Assembly: GCF_948329825.1 (NCBI RefSeq)
Contig: NZ_CAOJCM010000001.1
Span: forward strand, 1 to 64,000
Origin: Paenibacillus sp. JJ-100
Lineage (GTDB): Bacteria > Bacillota > Bacilli > Paenibacillales > Paenibacillaceae
DNA length: 64,000 nucleotides
Reading direction: 5' to 3'
In this document: positions 7,562-15,609 of the stretch, piece after piece
Numbering within the stretch: position 1 is the stretch's first letter
Layout: every line of letters starts with the position of its first letter
The notes under the pieces: generated by a model
The model's input: the letters and a program-made list of their open reading frames with translations, nothing else
Database searches by the model: none
Told to the model about the DNA's origin: nothing
Position numbers and translations under genes: made by a program

Positions 7562-8052
7562 ATGGTGCAGAGCACATGAAACAGGTAGTCCCTATTCGTT
7601 GTGAAGGAGTGGCTGTAGTTCTGTTGAAGAAGAGCCACGATCAATACCGTGTACTGATGCTGAAGCGGGCTGGCCGTATGTTGCATAACGAGTGGTGTTA
7701 TGTGGGTGGTGGGATAGAGAAAGGAGAGAAAGCATGGGAAGCTGCACTCAGAGAAGTCCATGAGGAAACAGGTGTTACGGAAGTCCGTTTGTACTCTGCC
7801 AACCAATTCGAACAATATTATTCACCCATGGAGGAGTATATCTATATTGCTCCTGTATTCGTAGGATATGTGGATGAAAGCCAGCCTGTCCGGTTAAATC
7901 ATGAACATACCGAGTACCAATGGATGACGTTTGACGAAGCCAAAGAAAATGCGGCATTACCCGGAATCGATGACATTTTGGATTTTGTTGAAAAGCATTT
8001 TGTAAAAAAGGCCCCGTCCAAATGGCTGCGGATTGACGGGAAGGTTAAATAG
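7558..8052 (+). CDS. Nudix hydrolase
   Basis: A 164-residue protein with a full Nudix box, 'GGGIEKGEKAWEAALREVHEETGV', at ~residues 50-73 (GX5EX7REUXEEXGU). It hydrolyses a nucleoside-diphosphate-linked substrate that the sequence does not identify. The GTG start at 7558 overlaps the stop of the HxlR gene (GTGA), with a purine-rich AAGGGGG upstream. An internal ATG at 7576 is possible. The pairing with a redox-type regulator could mean a house-cleaning role under electrophile stress. Confidence 0.85.
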   Translation: MNGAEHMKQVVPIRCEGVAVVLLKKSHDQYRVLMLKRAGRMLHNEWCYVGGGIEKGEKAWEAALREVHEETGVTEVRLYSANQFEQYYSPMEEYIYIAPVFVGYVDESQPVRLNHEHTEYQWMTFDEAKENAALPGIDDILDFVEKHFVKKAPSKWLRIDGKVK

Positions 8053-8064
8053 GAGGGATACCTC

Positions 8065-8436
8065 ATCAAATATACGACTACATATCCACGGGCCAAGTTG
8101 AATTTAATGCCATGCTGTTCGTTGAATTTATGTATATTCGGAATTTTACTGTTAGCAACAACGCTATATTCCAGTTCATAATGCTGTTGATAATGGGCGT
8201 TGTTTTACGTATATCATTATTCTGATCAAAGGATCTTTTTCACCAGACCGAGCATGATGCTGGGAAGCGATTATGTGATATCTACGAAAAATCGGAAATA
8301 TCAAGCATCTCAAATGGAGTGCATCTACACGGGTTACAAGCGGATTGGCATCAAACTCCATGGGCGGCGGTTAGTCCCTATAGATTTATGTTTTTATTTT
8401 GAGGCTATGTTAAACTTTGTTGTTGATATTCGATGA
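8065..8436 (+). pseudogene. Decayed gene with lost start codon and frameshifts, cut by an IS remnant
   Basis: A good ribosome site AGGAGGG (8052-8058) is followed at normal spacing by ATC, where ATG would be expected. The reading 'IKYTTTYPRAKL' shifts frame to 'EFNAMLFVEFMYIRNFTVSNN', then again to 'VYHYSDQRIFFTRPSMMLG' and 'MECIYTGYKRIGIKLHGRR'. This looks like one protein of about 100 residues broken by at least two indels, with its 3' end lost beside the IS1595-type remnant. I could not assign a family. The longest uninterrupted piece starts at 8200 and is unlikely to be a gene by itself. Confidence 0.4.
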
Positions 8437-8492
8437 TTACGAACAAGTGTTCTATAATGAGGGCGATATAACTGTTCGGAGATGATTTGCCC

Positions 8493-9279
8493 ATGGATTT
8501 AAAGGAACTGAAAAAGCTTGCTGATACGTTGGACGATAATGGTAAGCGAGAACTTATCTACTTTTTGCAGTCCCGAACCAAGGGAGTGGCACTTCCAGTT
8601 CGAGCGATTGATGAAATTCAAGAGCAGAAGCATAAAGATGGACTAGTTTGCCCGCATTGCAAAAACCATTCTGTTGTTCGATTTGGAAAGTACGCTGTAA
8701 GAACACGCACTGGAGAGGTTAAACGTCAATGTACCGTTGTAACGCAAGCCACGTAAACGTGGCGGCAAAGCGAAATATCGTGGTATAAGTCACGATCAAG
8801 TGTGCGTGCTTGTTGCCCGTGACCGTCAGAAAATGACTTACTCTGGCGTACTTGGGCGTGGGCGTATTCGGACTACAAAATTAGGCGAAACGATTGGTGG
8901 TCATCTATCTGACTCAAACGTGTTATGCACTGATTCATGGAGGGCATTTAGCTCCTATGCGAATTCAAAAGGCATGACTCATTACCGATTCAAATCCGAC
9001 GGAAAACAACGTGTGAAAGGCGTGTACCATATCCAAAACGAAAACAGCTACCACAGTCGGTTGAAGAAATGGATGGATCGTTTCAATGGTGTTGCAACAA
9101 AGTATTTGCAGAATTACTTGGCGTGGTTTCGTTACTTAGACAGCAAGGAATATGAGAATACCGCATCGAACAAGAAAAATATGTTGGTCAAATCGTGCCT
9201 GTTTACTGTGACCGACATGAACACCAAACTTCGGCTTTTGCTTATTCTTGTTAAGCTAACGGGCAGATTAGTATTATAA
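8493..9279 (+). pseudogene. IS1595-family transposase, internally deleted
   Basis: The first part (8493-8756) carries the N-terminal zinc-ribbon of IS1595/ISXO2-type transposases ('CPHCKNHSVVRFGKYAVRTRTGEVKRQC'). It then breaks off where 'RYRCKxC' would continue. The second part resumes at about 8751 with 'RKRGGKAKYRGISHDQVCVLVARDRQ' and runs through the DDE-type catalytic domain ('VLCTDSWRAFSSYA', 'VKGVYHIQNENSYHSRLKKWM') to 9279. Roughly 100 residues between zinc ribbon and catalytic domain are missing, so it cannot encode a working transposase. I could not fix the terminal repeats or target duplication with confidence. Confidence 0.8.
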
Positions 9280-9335
9280 TATCTTTTCCAGCAGTCTTGC
9301 GTTTTAAAGTGTAACCTTTTATAATAACAAAGTAA

Positions 9336-9355
9336 TCAAATATTTAATCGTTTGA
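9336..9355. promoter_or_regulatory. Candidate ArsR-type operator upstream of arsR-like gene
   Basis: TCAAA-N10-TTTGA (9336-9355), an imperfect palindrome about 20 bp before the ArsR-family start. It shares the TTTGA/TCAAA and ATTAAT elements with the palindrome before the SDR gene, which suggests common control. Confidence 0.45.
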
Positions 9356-9373
9356 ATTTATTGAGGTGTAAAC

Positions 9374-9748
9374 ATGGAAATTGATCAGAGTAGTATAGAT
9401 ATACCGAGCGAATTGTTGGAAAAGAAACATGCTCTTCTGCAAGAGATTCGTCAATCCACAGAGATTTTTAAGGCGATGGCAGATCCTATTAGACAAGATA
9501 TTTTAATGATGTTTATGTTAGTAAAACGAATGAATGTTGCACAAGTTGTTGAGAAATCTCATCTGTCAAGACCAGCAGTCTCCCATCATTTGAGAATTCT
9601 TAAGCAAGCAGGTATTCTGAATTCAACAAAGGAAAGAACCGAGGTTTATTACAATCTTACTTTTGGTGACACGGTTATTGAGCGACTTAAAATGTTAGTA
9701 CAAAAAGCTGAAAGTTTATTAGATGACCCTGCAAAAGTACATGAATAA
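9374..9748 (+). CDS. ArsR-family winged-helix repressor
   Basis: A 124-residue protein. The winged helix spans ~residues 28-100: 'FKAMADPIRQDILMMFMLVKRMNVAQVVEKSHLSRPAVSHHLRILKQAGIL', with the recognition helix 'SRPAVSHHLRILK'. There is no metal-binding CxC motif in the alpha-3 helix, so it probably senses an organic ligand or redox state, not arsenic. The ATG start has GAGGTG 6 nt upstream. Palindromes precede both this gene and the following SDR gene, indicating autoregulation and local control. An own terminator follows. Confidence 0.85.
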   Translation: MEIDQSSIDIPSELLEKKHALLQEIRQSTEIFKAMADPIRQDILMMFMLVKRMNVAQVVEKSHLSRPAVSHHLRILKQAGILNSTKERTEVYYNLTFGDTVIERLKMLVQKAESLLDDPAKVHE

Positions 9749-9753
9749 AATAT

Positions 9754-9796
9754 AAAAGGCTTTCTTTTTGATCCAATGAAGAAAGCTTTTTATTTA
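9754..9796 (+). terminator. Terminator after the ArsR-type gene
   Basis: AAAAGGCTTTCTT/AAGAAAGCTTTTT hairpin with a short loop, ending in a T-rich run. Confidence 0.8.
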
Positions 9797-9808
9797 AACA
9801 TAATAATT

Positions 9809-9824
9809 AAATGATTAATCATTT
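9809..9824. promoter_or_regulatory. Perfect 16-bp palindrome, candidate ArsR-type operator of the SDR gene
   Basis: AAATGATTAATCATTT is a perfect palindrome, 33 bp before the SDR start, extended by TTAAT on both sides. ArsR-family dimers typically bind such AT-rich dyads, and an ArsR-type gene is next door. Confidence 0.6.
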
Positions 9825-9857
9825 GATTAATATAAAACTAAATTGGAGGCTGCATAT

Positions 9858-10652
9858 ATGAATTATGCAAATAAAACAGCCCTCGTCACAGGGGCTTCAT
9901 CAGGAATAGGGGAGGTTTTCGCAAAGGAGCTCGCCAAAAAAGGATGCAATTTGATATTAGTTGCTCGGTCAGAAAAACCGCTCAATGAAATTGCAAAAAA
10001 ACTACAAAAGGAATATTCAATTAAAGCTGTTTCTCTCCCGGTTGATCTTTCAGCTGGGAATGCAGCTGAAATAGTGCAACAAAAAGTTGAAAGTTTAGGA
10101 TTGGAGGTAAATATTCTAATCAATAATGCTGGATTTGGAACTTTGGGGATCTTCAATGAAATTCCTGCTGCACGTTTGAATCAAGAGATCCAATTAAATA
10201 TAACTTCCTTAACTGAATTGACTCATAAATTTATTGGCTCTATGATTAAGCGAAATGAAGGTGTTATTATCAATGTTTCTTCGATGACAGCATTTCAGCC
10301 GGTACCGTATATGGCTGCATACGGTGCAACAAAAGCGTATGTCCTATCGTTTACGGAAGCCTTATGGGCAGAATATAGAGATAGTGGACTACGTATCGTT
10401 GCATTGTGTCCAGGAGAAACGAAGAGTTCATTTCATGCTGTATCGGGTTCTGCGAATTTGAAAAGCAAACGGATGGAGCCAATTGATGTTGTAAATGCAG
10501 CATTTAGGGCGGTAGAAAAAGACAGAGGTTACATAATAGCTGGAAAAAATAATTATTTAATGGCCCAATTACCCCGGTTTTTACCACGGAGTGTTGTTGT
10601 GAAATTTGCAAGACGTTTATTTCAATCAGCTTTGACCTCAAATAAACGTTAA
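9858..10652 (+). CDS. Short-chain dehydrogenase/reductase (SDR)
   Basis: A 264-residue classical SDR. The NAD(P)-binding motif 'TGASSGIG' is at ~residues 11-18, 'NNAGF' is present, the catalytic Ser is in 'INVSSM', and the catalytic Tyr/Lys are in 'YGATK'. Its substrate cannot be told; related enzymes of the DltE/YqjQ type are annotated only generally. The ATG at 9858 has TTGGAGG 8 nt upstream. It is probably repressed by the adjacent ArsR-type protein through the palindrome at 9809-9824. A terminator follows at once. Confidence 0.85.
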   Translation: MNYANKTALVTGASSGIGEVFAKELAKKGCNLILVARSEKPLNEIAKKLQKEYSIKAVSLPVDLSAGNAAEIVQQKVESLGLEVNILINNAGFGTLGIFNEIPAARLNQEIQLNITSLTELTHKFIGSMIKRNEGVIINVSSMTAFQPVPYMAAYGATKAYVLSFTEALWAEYRDSGLRIVALCPGETKSSFHAVSGSANLKSKRMEPIDVVNAAFRAVEKDRGYIIAGKNNYLMAQLPRFLPRSVVVKFARRLFQSALTSNKR

Positions 10653-10673
10653 CCTAACGGGTACGATAGCAAT

Positions 10674-10704
10674 AAACCGCCTTTTCAACGAAGGCGGTTT
10701 TCTT
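10674..10704 (+). terminator. Terminator after the SDR gene
   Basis: AAACCGCCTT/AAGGCGGTTT perfect 10-bp stem followed by TCTT. Confidence 0.85.
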
Positions 10705-10712
10705 ATGGTCAA

Positions 10713-10844
10713 ATATCAACATTAGAATTTAACATAGCCTATTTTGAAAAAAGCCAGGAAAACGCAGCTTTAGATGAACTAAGTGAGTGGGCAGCACGTC
10801 ATCAAATAGAAGTGAAGCACAAATTTTTCCAAACATTAATGTAG
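10713..10844 (+). pseudogene. C-terminal gene fragment of unknown family
   Basis: An open frame without a start reads 'ISTLEFNIAYFEKSQENAAL' and then 'DELSEWAARHQIEVKHKFFQ', ending at TAG 10842-10844. It looks like protein sequence, but its upstream part runs into the SDR terminator. It is probably a relic of a deleted gene; chance coding cannot be excluded. Confidence 0.3.
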
Positions 10845-10891
10845 GACTGTTCGTTTATTTTTAGTATAGTAAATCAACTGGAGAGATGCAC

Positions 10892-11740
10892 ATGAGATAT
10901 CTAACGAAAGAATGGTATGAACTGTGTCAGCAGACCGGACTTCATTTTGGGATGAGGGTGCATAGCGGAGCTTATGAATTGGATGAGAATCTTTTTCTGC
11001 GGTTGTATAAAAGAAAAGGAAAAAGAGCGTGTGAATCTGGAACACGAACTATATGATCTGGACCCCGTTTTATGCTAGAGCGAGATGGTGAAGTGTTCAT
11101 AAGCTTAGACACAGCTTTCAGTGGGGGAGAGGTGGGCGAAGAGGACCAGATGGTGTATCATATGCCGCATATCGAGAAGCTCATTGCAGAGTATGATGCC
11201 CGTCCTCCATTTGACGAGAAGAAATGCAAAGAAGAATTCAAAGAAATGATGGAGTGCAGTTTCCAAGACCAGGTGAAGCGTTTACCAAGAGGAATCTATG
11301 ATCAGATTGCAGATATCCGAGTGTTTACGTTAGGGTATTGCACGAGAGAAGTTATGCGTCAACTGAAGAAACAGAGCGCAGAAAATACGAAACTGATGGA
11401 TCGGGTATTGAAATAAAACAGGGAAGTCATTGCGGCACAGGATATTCCAGATGAAATACAGAGCCGGGTTCAATTTCATGATTGTACAGTGACGGAACTG
11501 CTGACAGGGGACGACGTTGTCATTCGCTTTGACAGCCGTGGAGGCTTCACCAATGTGAATAAACTCATGCTGGTTGCACCCCAAATCATCAAGCAATAAG
11601 GTGATATTGTAGGCAGTTACTGGCTGTATCAAGAGCTGTATCGGATCGATAATGGATATGAGCTTCATGTTCTATATGATGGAGAAAATATGCCTGAATG
11701 GATTGTTCGCTGTGCTGATATTCTCGTAGAGGAAGAGTGA
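10892..11740 (+). pseudogene. DUF4085-family gene broken by frameshifts and two stop codons
   Basis: The reading starts at ATG 10892 ('MRYLTKEWYELCQQTGLHFG'), shifts frame near 11015 to 'ERVNLEHELYDLDP', and shifts again near 11065 to 'MLERDGEVFISLD'. It then continues through 'YDARPPFDEKKCKEEFKEM' and 'ADIRVFTLGYCTREV'. In-frame TAA codons interrupt it at 11414-11416 and 11597-11599, while recognisable sequence goes on ('VQFHDCTVTELL', 'SRGGFTNVNKLM', 'GSYWLYQELYRIDNGYELH') to TGA 11738-11740. All segments fit the order of DUF4085 proteins known from Bacillales, whose function is undefined. With four lesions it must be inactive. Confidence 0.8.
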
Positions 11741-11760
11741 GGCAGACCCTGGAAGGAACG

Positions 11761-12255
11761 ATGTTTCCTATAACGCCTATGACCAATACAGCAACTTCCG
11801 TGTTTATCGAAATTTTAGTACTCAATGGTTCACATATTGCTGAGACAGACCGGGAAAAGGAATTTGTGATTTGGCTAGCGCAGAGAGATCAGAATGCGGT
11901 TGGGCGTGGGACGGTAGGATTCGGTCTTGAAGAGATGCCATGGTTGGATATTGATGTTGAATCGATGAAGCAGTTTATGTTGAGTATGATTCATGGAGCA
12001 AGAAATAGAACCCAGTGGCACATCTTAGATTATGAGCCTGGTGAGGAGTGGACCCATAGGACTCTTAATCATTTCGTCAACATGATTGAGTCGTTCAACC
12101 AAAACCATGTTAATGAACAACATTACATAGAATGGACCTCAATTGACGATGAGGATGATTATGAACCAACAATTCCTGTAGGTTATCCAAAATGCAAAGA
12201 ACATGGAGTCTATCTTTCCTCTTTGGGTTGCGTTATTTGCAATTCCTTAGATTGA
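11761..12255 (+). CDS. Hypothetical protein with C-terminal zinc-knuckle-like motif
   Basis: A 164-residue acidic protein with an unrecognised fold. The N-terminal half contains 'DREKEFVIWLAQRDQNAVG' and 'VGFGLEEMPW'. The C-terminus ends 'YPKCKEHGVYLSSLGCVIC', where two Cys and a distal CxxC could bind a metal. ATG 11761 follows GGAAGGA closely (spacing 3-4); the alternative in-frame start at 11737 overlaps the stop of the DUF4085 pseudogene. I recall similar proteins encoded beside DUF4085 genes in Bacillales, so the two may have formed one unit before the first decayed. Confidence 0.6.
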   Translation: MFPITPMTNTATSVFIEILVLNGSHIAETDREKEFVIWLAQRDQNAVGRGTVGFGLEEMPWLDIDVESMKQFMLSMIHGARNRTQWHILDYEPGEEWTHRTLNHFVNMIESFNQNHVNEQHYIEWTSIDDEDDYEPTIPVGYPKCKEHGVYLSSLGCVICNSLD

Positions 12256-12674
12256 GAGGGGGGATAACCTATTAAGAGAATCACTTCATTGATTATAATA
12301 TGATTTTTGGCCTGAATACGATGAAGATGATGAGAACCTAATTTGGGATGAAGTAGATGCGGGAATTATGACGTATCTATGGAAGACTTTGAAAGAGTCA
12401 TAACGAAGAGCAATATATGAATGAACTTATTGACGAGTTCTGGGAGGAAACATGGGTTGTGTCTGTAATATTCTCTGTTGTTGAAGATGGGTGAATACGG
12501 TAAAGTATGATTCAGGCCCATCTCCAATATGATATAGAGAACAAACACATGAAAGAGACCAGCAGCTGCATGATCCGTCATAAGGAGTATTGAATCCACC
12601 GAAGGGGGCTGATTGATTATATACTGGACGTTCCAAGAAATTAGCAGAAGAACAGATACTATAAAGATAGGGGC
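12256..12674 (+). other. Degenerate stretch with short coding relics
   Basis: No intact gene is seen. A frame after a stop reads 'YDFWPEYDEDDENLIWDEVD' and 'AGIMTYLWKTLKES' and ends at about 12403. A second short ORF, 'MNELIDEFWEETWVVSVIF', lies near 12419-12493. Both look like pieces of small acidic proteins. The stretch connects two decayed-looking loci and is probably gene debris. Confidence 0.4.
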
Positions 12675-13064
12675 GTGGTCCTGATCGTATTAACGTCAGC
12701 AATCATATTCACCGTCCTCATTCTGATCGTCATCCTCTTCCAGATGGCCTTAGCTGCAGGTGTGCCGTGGGGAGAATATGCAATGGGTGGGAAGTTTCCC
12801 GGGAAATACCCTATAGCCATGCGCTTCGCCTGCTTGTTTCAGATCGCCATATTGGCATTCATCGGTATCATAGTCTTAAGTAAATCTGGATTATTATTAC
12901 CTGAATGGTCTGCATTTGCGGATATAGCGATCTGGTTTATCGTCGCGTATATGACTCTTGGTACGATTTTGAATCTGATCACGAGAAGTGTATGGGAACG
13001 GAGAATCTGGGCGAACGTCACGATCGTAATGCTTATAACCAGTATAATCATAGCCACTTCATAA
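12675..13064 (+). CDS. Four-helix integral membrane protein, unknown function
   Basis: A 129-residue protein with four hydrophobic segments at roughly 4-25, 49-67, 78-98 and 108-127, with a short conserved-looking loop 'PWGEYAMGGKFPGKYP' after the first. Small proteins of this plan are common in Bacillales without a known role. The start is a GTG with GATAGGGG upstream. A terminator hairpin follows at 13094. No operon partner is evident. Confidence 0.7.
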   Translation: MVLIVLTSAIIFTVLILIVILFQMALAAGVPWGEYAMGGKFPGKYPIAMRFACLFQIAILAFIGIIVLSKSGLLLPEWSAFADIAIWFIVAYMTLGTILNLITRSVWERRIWANVTIVMLITSIIIATS

Positions 13065-13093
13065 CGATGAGCAACAACGAAATCTATAAATCT

Positions 13094-13127
13094 AGAGCCC
13101 TGGCATGTATGCCAAAGGGCTCTTTAA
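13094..13127 (+). terminator. Terminator after the membrane protein gene
   Basis: AGAGCCCT-N-AGGGCTCT with an inner TGGCAT/ATGCCA stem, followed by TTTAA. Confidence 0.75.
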
Positions 13128-13205
13128 TAGTTGCTGGTCGTCCTTTATACTAATGGGAGTTCGACCCATACAAAGAAATGATCAACGGAGAGGAGAGGCT
13201 TTATT

Positions 13206-14240
13206 ATGCCGATCTACTACATCGCAGCAATTTTATTGGTTATCGCCGTATTTTTGGTTCGACGTAAGCTCAGGATTTTCCGCCCGGCAGGAAGACGCAG
13301 GAGACAGACGAAAGTTACATACAGACGAAAAAAAGCACCATTAAATCTTGGACTTCGAGAAGAAGTCTCCTATACACAAACCATTCTGCAATTGGAAAAG
13401 AGCTACAATAAGCATTTTGCAAACAAACTCAAGACCCGAATGCAGCAGGAACATCCTTACATGAAGCCGGCGGAGTATCGATGGAAACTGATAGAGCTGA
13501 AGCGATACTTCATTATGGCTTCATTACTTAAGCAGGTGCCTATGTTCAGTGATGAGGTAGATGATTTGTGGCATGAGATGCTGATGTTTACGAAATCTTA
13601 CGCTGACTTTTGTGCAGAATTTATGGGTTCCACGGTACACCATGAGCCGGCAATTACCCGCCGCGAAACGCCAGGAGCACGTGCATGGTTTGATTGGGTG
13701 TACTGTCAATTATTCGAGTTCACTCCCTACAGTGCTGCAATCTGGGGTGATTTCTTCGCCTACCCATTATCCAGTGATGTACAGAAGCTGATCGCACAGG
13801 GAGATCGATCTGAACTGGTGAATGAACTGTTTCATGCCAGACGCATGAAGGAAAATCCTGAAGCTGCGCAGGTGATTAACTACTTGATTGATCAGCTACA
13901 ACGATCGGCAACGCTAAGTGAAGAAGAGCTATCTTCGGCATCTTCCGGTAATAGCGATGTAGCTCTCGTCATGGCTAGCGCCATGGTGTATTACTCCATG
14001 CATCATGAGGCAACATATGGGTTGCATATGGGCCGACTGGAGCAGGAAATTCTTCCACAGGAAAAGGCAGGCTATGGTTCTTCGTCAGGTAGTGGCTGCT
14101 CAAGCGGTTCCAGCTGTTATGCGGATCATTGTACTGACAGTAGCAGTTCCTCGGGAGGATCTGGATCTTCCTCGGGATCATCTTCCGATTCTTCTTGCAG
14201 CTCATCCAGCTGTTCCTCTTGTGGTGGCGGCGGAGATTGA
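13206..14240 (+). CDS. Membrane-anchored GRDP-like protein with Ser/Gly/Cys-rich tail
   Basis: A 344-residue protein. An N-terminal membrane anchor (residues ~3-18) is followed by a basic stretch ('RRKLRIFRPAGRRRRQ'). Residues ~110-150 contain 'VDDLWHEMLMFTKSYADFC' and 'STVHHEP', matching the glycine-rich-domain-protein-like (GRDP/DUF1399) signature. The last ~55 residues are almost only Ser, Gly and Cys, ending 'CSSCGGGGD'. The tail resembles the low-complexity ends of GRDP-like proteins and could form disulfides or bind metal. Its function is unknown. The start has GGAGAGG upstream, and the gene is monocistronic with a strong terminator. Confidence 0.7.
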   Translation: MPIYYIAAILLVIAVFLVRRKLRIFRPAGRRRRQTKVTYRRKKAPLNLGLREEVSYTQTILQLEKSYNKHFANKLKTRMQQEHPYMKPAEYRWKLIELKRYFIMASLLKQVPMFSDEVDDLWHEMLMFTKSYADFCAEFMGSTVHHEPAITRRETPGARAWFDWVYCQLFEFTPYSAAIWGDFFAYPLSSDVQKLIAQGDRSELVNELFHARRMKENPEAAQVINYLIDQLQRSATLSEEELSSASSGNSDVALVMASAMVYYSMHHEATYGLHMGRLEQEILPQEKAGYGSSSGSGCSSGSSCYADHCTDSSSSSGGSGSSSGSSSDSSCSSSSCSSCGGGGD

Positions 14241-14254
14241 TGGAGGTGCAATGT

Positions 14255-14298
14255 AAAAAGAGATCGTGCCTAATCAGACATAGGCACGATCTCTTTTT
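14255..14298. terminator. Bidirectional terminator between convergent genes
   Basis: AAAAAGAGATCGTGCCT/AGGCACGATCTCTTTTT, 17-bp perfect stem with a 10-nt loop. The flanking A- and T-runs allow termination from both sides. Confidence 0.9.
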
Positions 14299-14316
14299 CA
14301 ATGAAAGTCTGTATTG

Positions 14317-15357
14317 CTAATCCCAATTCCACACCTCGACTCGATTCAGATAAACATGTTGAAATTCCGGATTTTCTATCAATTTCTGCAATTCACGTAC
14401 AGGACCCGTTATAACGGCGCCGTATACTTGCACACCATTCTTTTTCAGATAAATTAGACGTTTTTGATCTAGTTCGGCACCGCTATATTGAAGATTGCTT
14501 GATAATATCCACTCCAGATCAGACATCATGAAATCAATTTGTTCCTTCATCGTGCCTTGAGACTGTTCCTGCTCTTCCGATTCAGTAGGAAAATAATTAA
14601 ACCATCTCCCTCCGCCGTCTTCCATTTGATACAGTGGTTTCAGGGTCAAGTGAGGAATAATATAGTCGTACATGCCTGCTCTTGAATACGAAAGATTCTT
14701 TTCCTGCATTTCTCCAGAATAGACCGGCATGGCCGTTACTCCGACATCGTACTTGGAAAGGAGCTGCATGAGCTGCTCGGGAGATTTCAGATTTTTCAAA
14801 GAGATGGACATCTCGGCAACATATCCTTCATCCATCTTACGCAGCCTCTTGATGACGCCATTCTTCTCAGAGTCATCATATGAAGCCGGGCCATCGACCA
14901 GAGTATAGGGAAGATAAAACGGACCCGAATCGTTCCCATTCAAATACGAGCCCGTCTTTGACAAGCTGTAACTGAACTTTCCTGTAATACTAAGCTCGGC
15001 CTGAATTTCACCAGTAATGACTTCCCATGATCCGACCAGACGGTATACCTTAAGGGTTGCCTTCTGTGTAAGGAAGGGTGTAACTTCAAATGCCGAACGG
15101 TTCGTCTTGTCCACGCGTAGCCCGTCACCATTCATCTCGACCACCGAAACAATAGTACGCATAAACTCATTACGCACCTTCGACTGATCAAAGTACATAT
15201 GCAGAGCATAGATATAGACATGATAAAGTAAAAATATTAAAAGAAGAGTTCCTCCAGCATTAACGAAGAATTTCCACCTTGTTCTCCACACCATTCGCTC
15301 GAACTGCTTGTGACTCCATTCAGAGCGCTGATCTTCAAAATCATTTTGATGAAGCAC
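14317..15357 (-). CDS. Transmembrane anti-sigma factor (Sigma_reg_N/C type) without its sigma gene
   Basis: A 346-residue protein. Residues 1-~28 form a cytoplasmic segment ('SHKQFERMVWRTRWKFF') typical of Bacillales anti-ECF-sigma proteins, followed by a single membrane helix (~33-53) and a large extracellular domain resembling the 'anti-sigma factor C-terminal' family. Such proteins hold an ECF sigma factor until an envelope signal releases it. The start is GTG 15357; a related frame reads upstream to about 15390 without a usable ATG, so the true N-terminus is uncertain. Immediately upstream, where the sigma gene should be, only a 17-codon remnant is left. Confidence 0.7.
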   Translation of the reverse strand: MLHQNDFEDQRSEWSHKQFERMVWRTRWKFFVNAGGTLLLIFLLYHVYIYALHMYFDQSKVRNEFMRTIVSVVEMNGDGLRVDKTNRSAFEVTPFLTQKATLKVYRLVGSWEVITGEIQAELSITGKFSYSLSKTGSYLNGNDSGPFYLPYTLVDGPASYDDSEKNGVIKRLRKMDEGYVAEMSISLKNLKSPEQLMQLLSKYDVGVTAMPVYSGEMQEKNLSYSRAGMYDYIIPHLTLKPLYQMEDGGGRWFNYFPTESEEQEQSQGTMKEQIDFMMSDLEWILSSNLQYSGAELDQKRLIYLKKNGVQVYGAVITGPVRELQKLIENPEFQHVYLNRVEVWNWD

Positions 15358-15426
15358 ATGCTGCTCATCATGTTTCGTTATTTTTGATATGATTCATCTG
15401 CCCCTTTCATCTGCTGCATCTCTTCT

Positions 15427-15480
15427 CTATAGGGAGGACTGGTACTGTTTGAATAGTTCCGCATATAAATCACCTTTCAT
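15427..15480 (-). pseudogene. Truncated N-terminus of an ECF sigma factor gene
   Basis: On the minus strand, AAGGAGG precedes ATG 15480 and the short ORF 'MKGDLYAELFKQYQSSL', which ends at TAG 15427-15429. It resembles the first residues of ECF sigma factors ('YAELFxQYQxxL'). The start, strand and position directly before the anti-sigma gene fit a sigma-anti-sigma operon whose sigma gene was deleted. The identification rests on 17 residues and is therefore tentative. Confidence 0.45.
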
Positions 15481-15609
15481 TCCAGATTTCATCCTCCTTC
15501 TTTTAAAACAACGGGTGAAGTTAAAAAATGTTACAATTATTTTGAAAGTTTAAAAATCAAATCCATTATGGCTGCTTTAATCCAACTTTATCGGGAGTGA
15601 ACATATTTG

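Noticed and set aside
8200..8436. A stand-alone 78-residue gene
   Set aside because: Protein-like sequence continues upstream in other frames from a ribosome site with a lost start codon, so it is better read as part of a pseudogene.
13105..13344. Plus-strand open frame overlapping the GRDP-like gene start
   Set aside because: It begins within a terminator hairpin and overlaps a well-supported gene in another frame.
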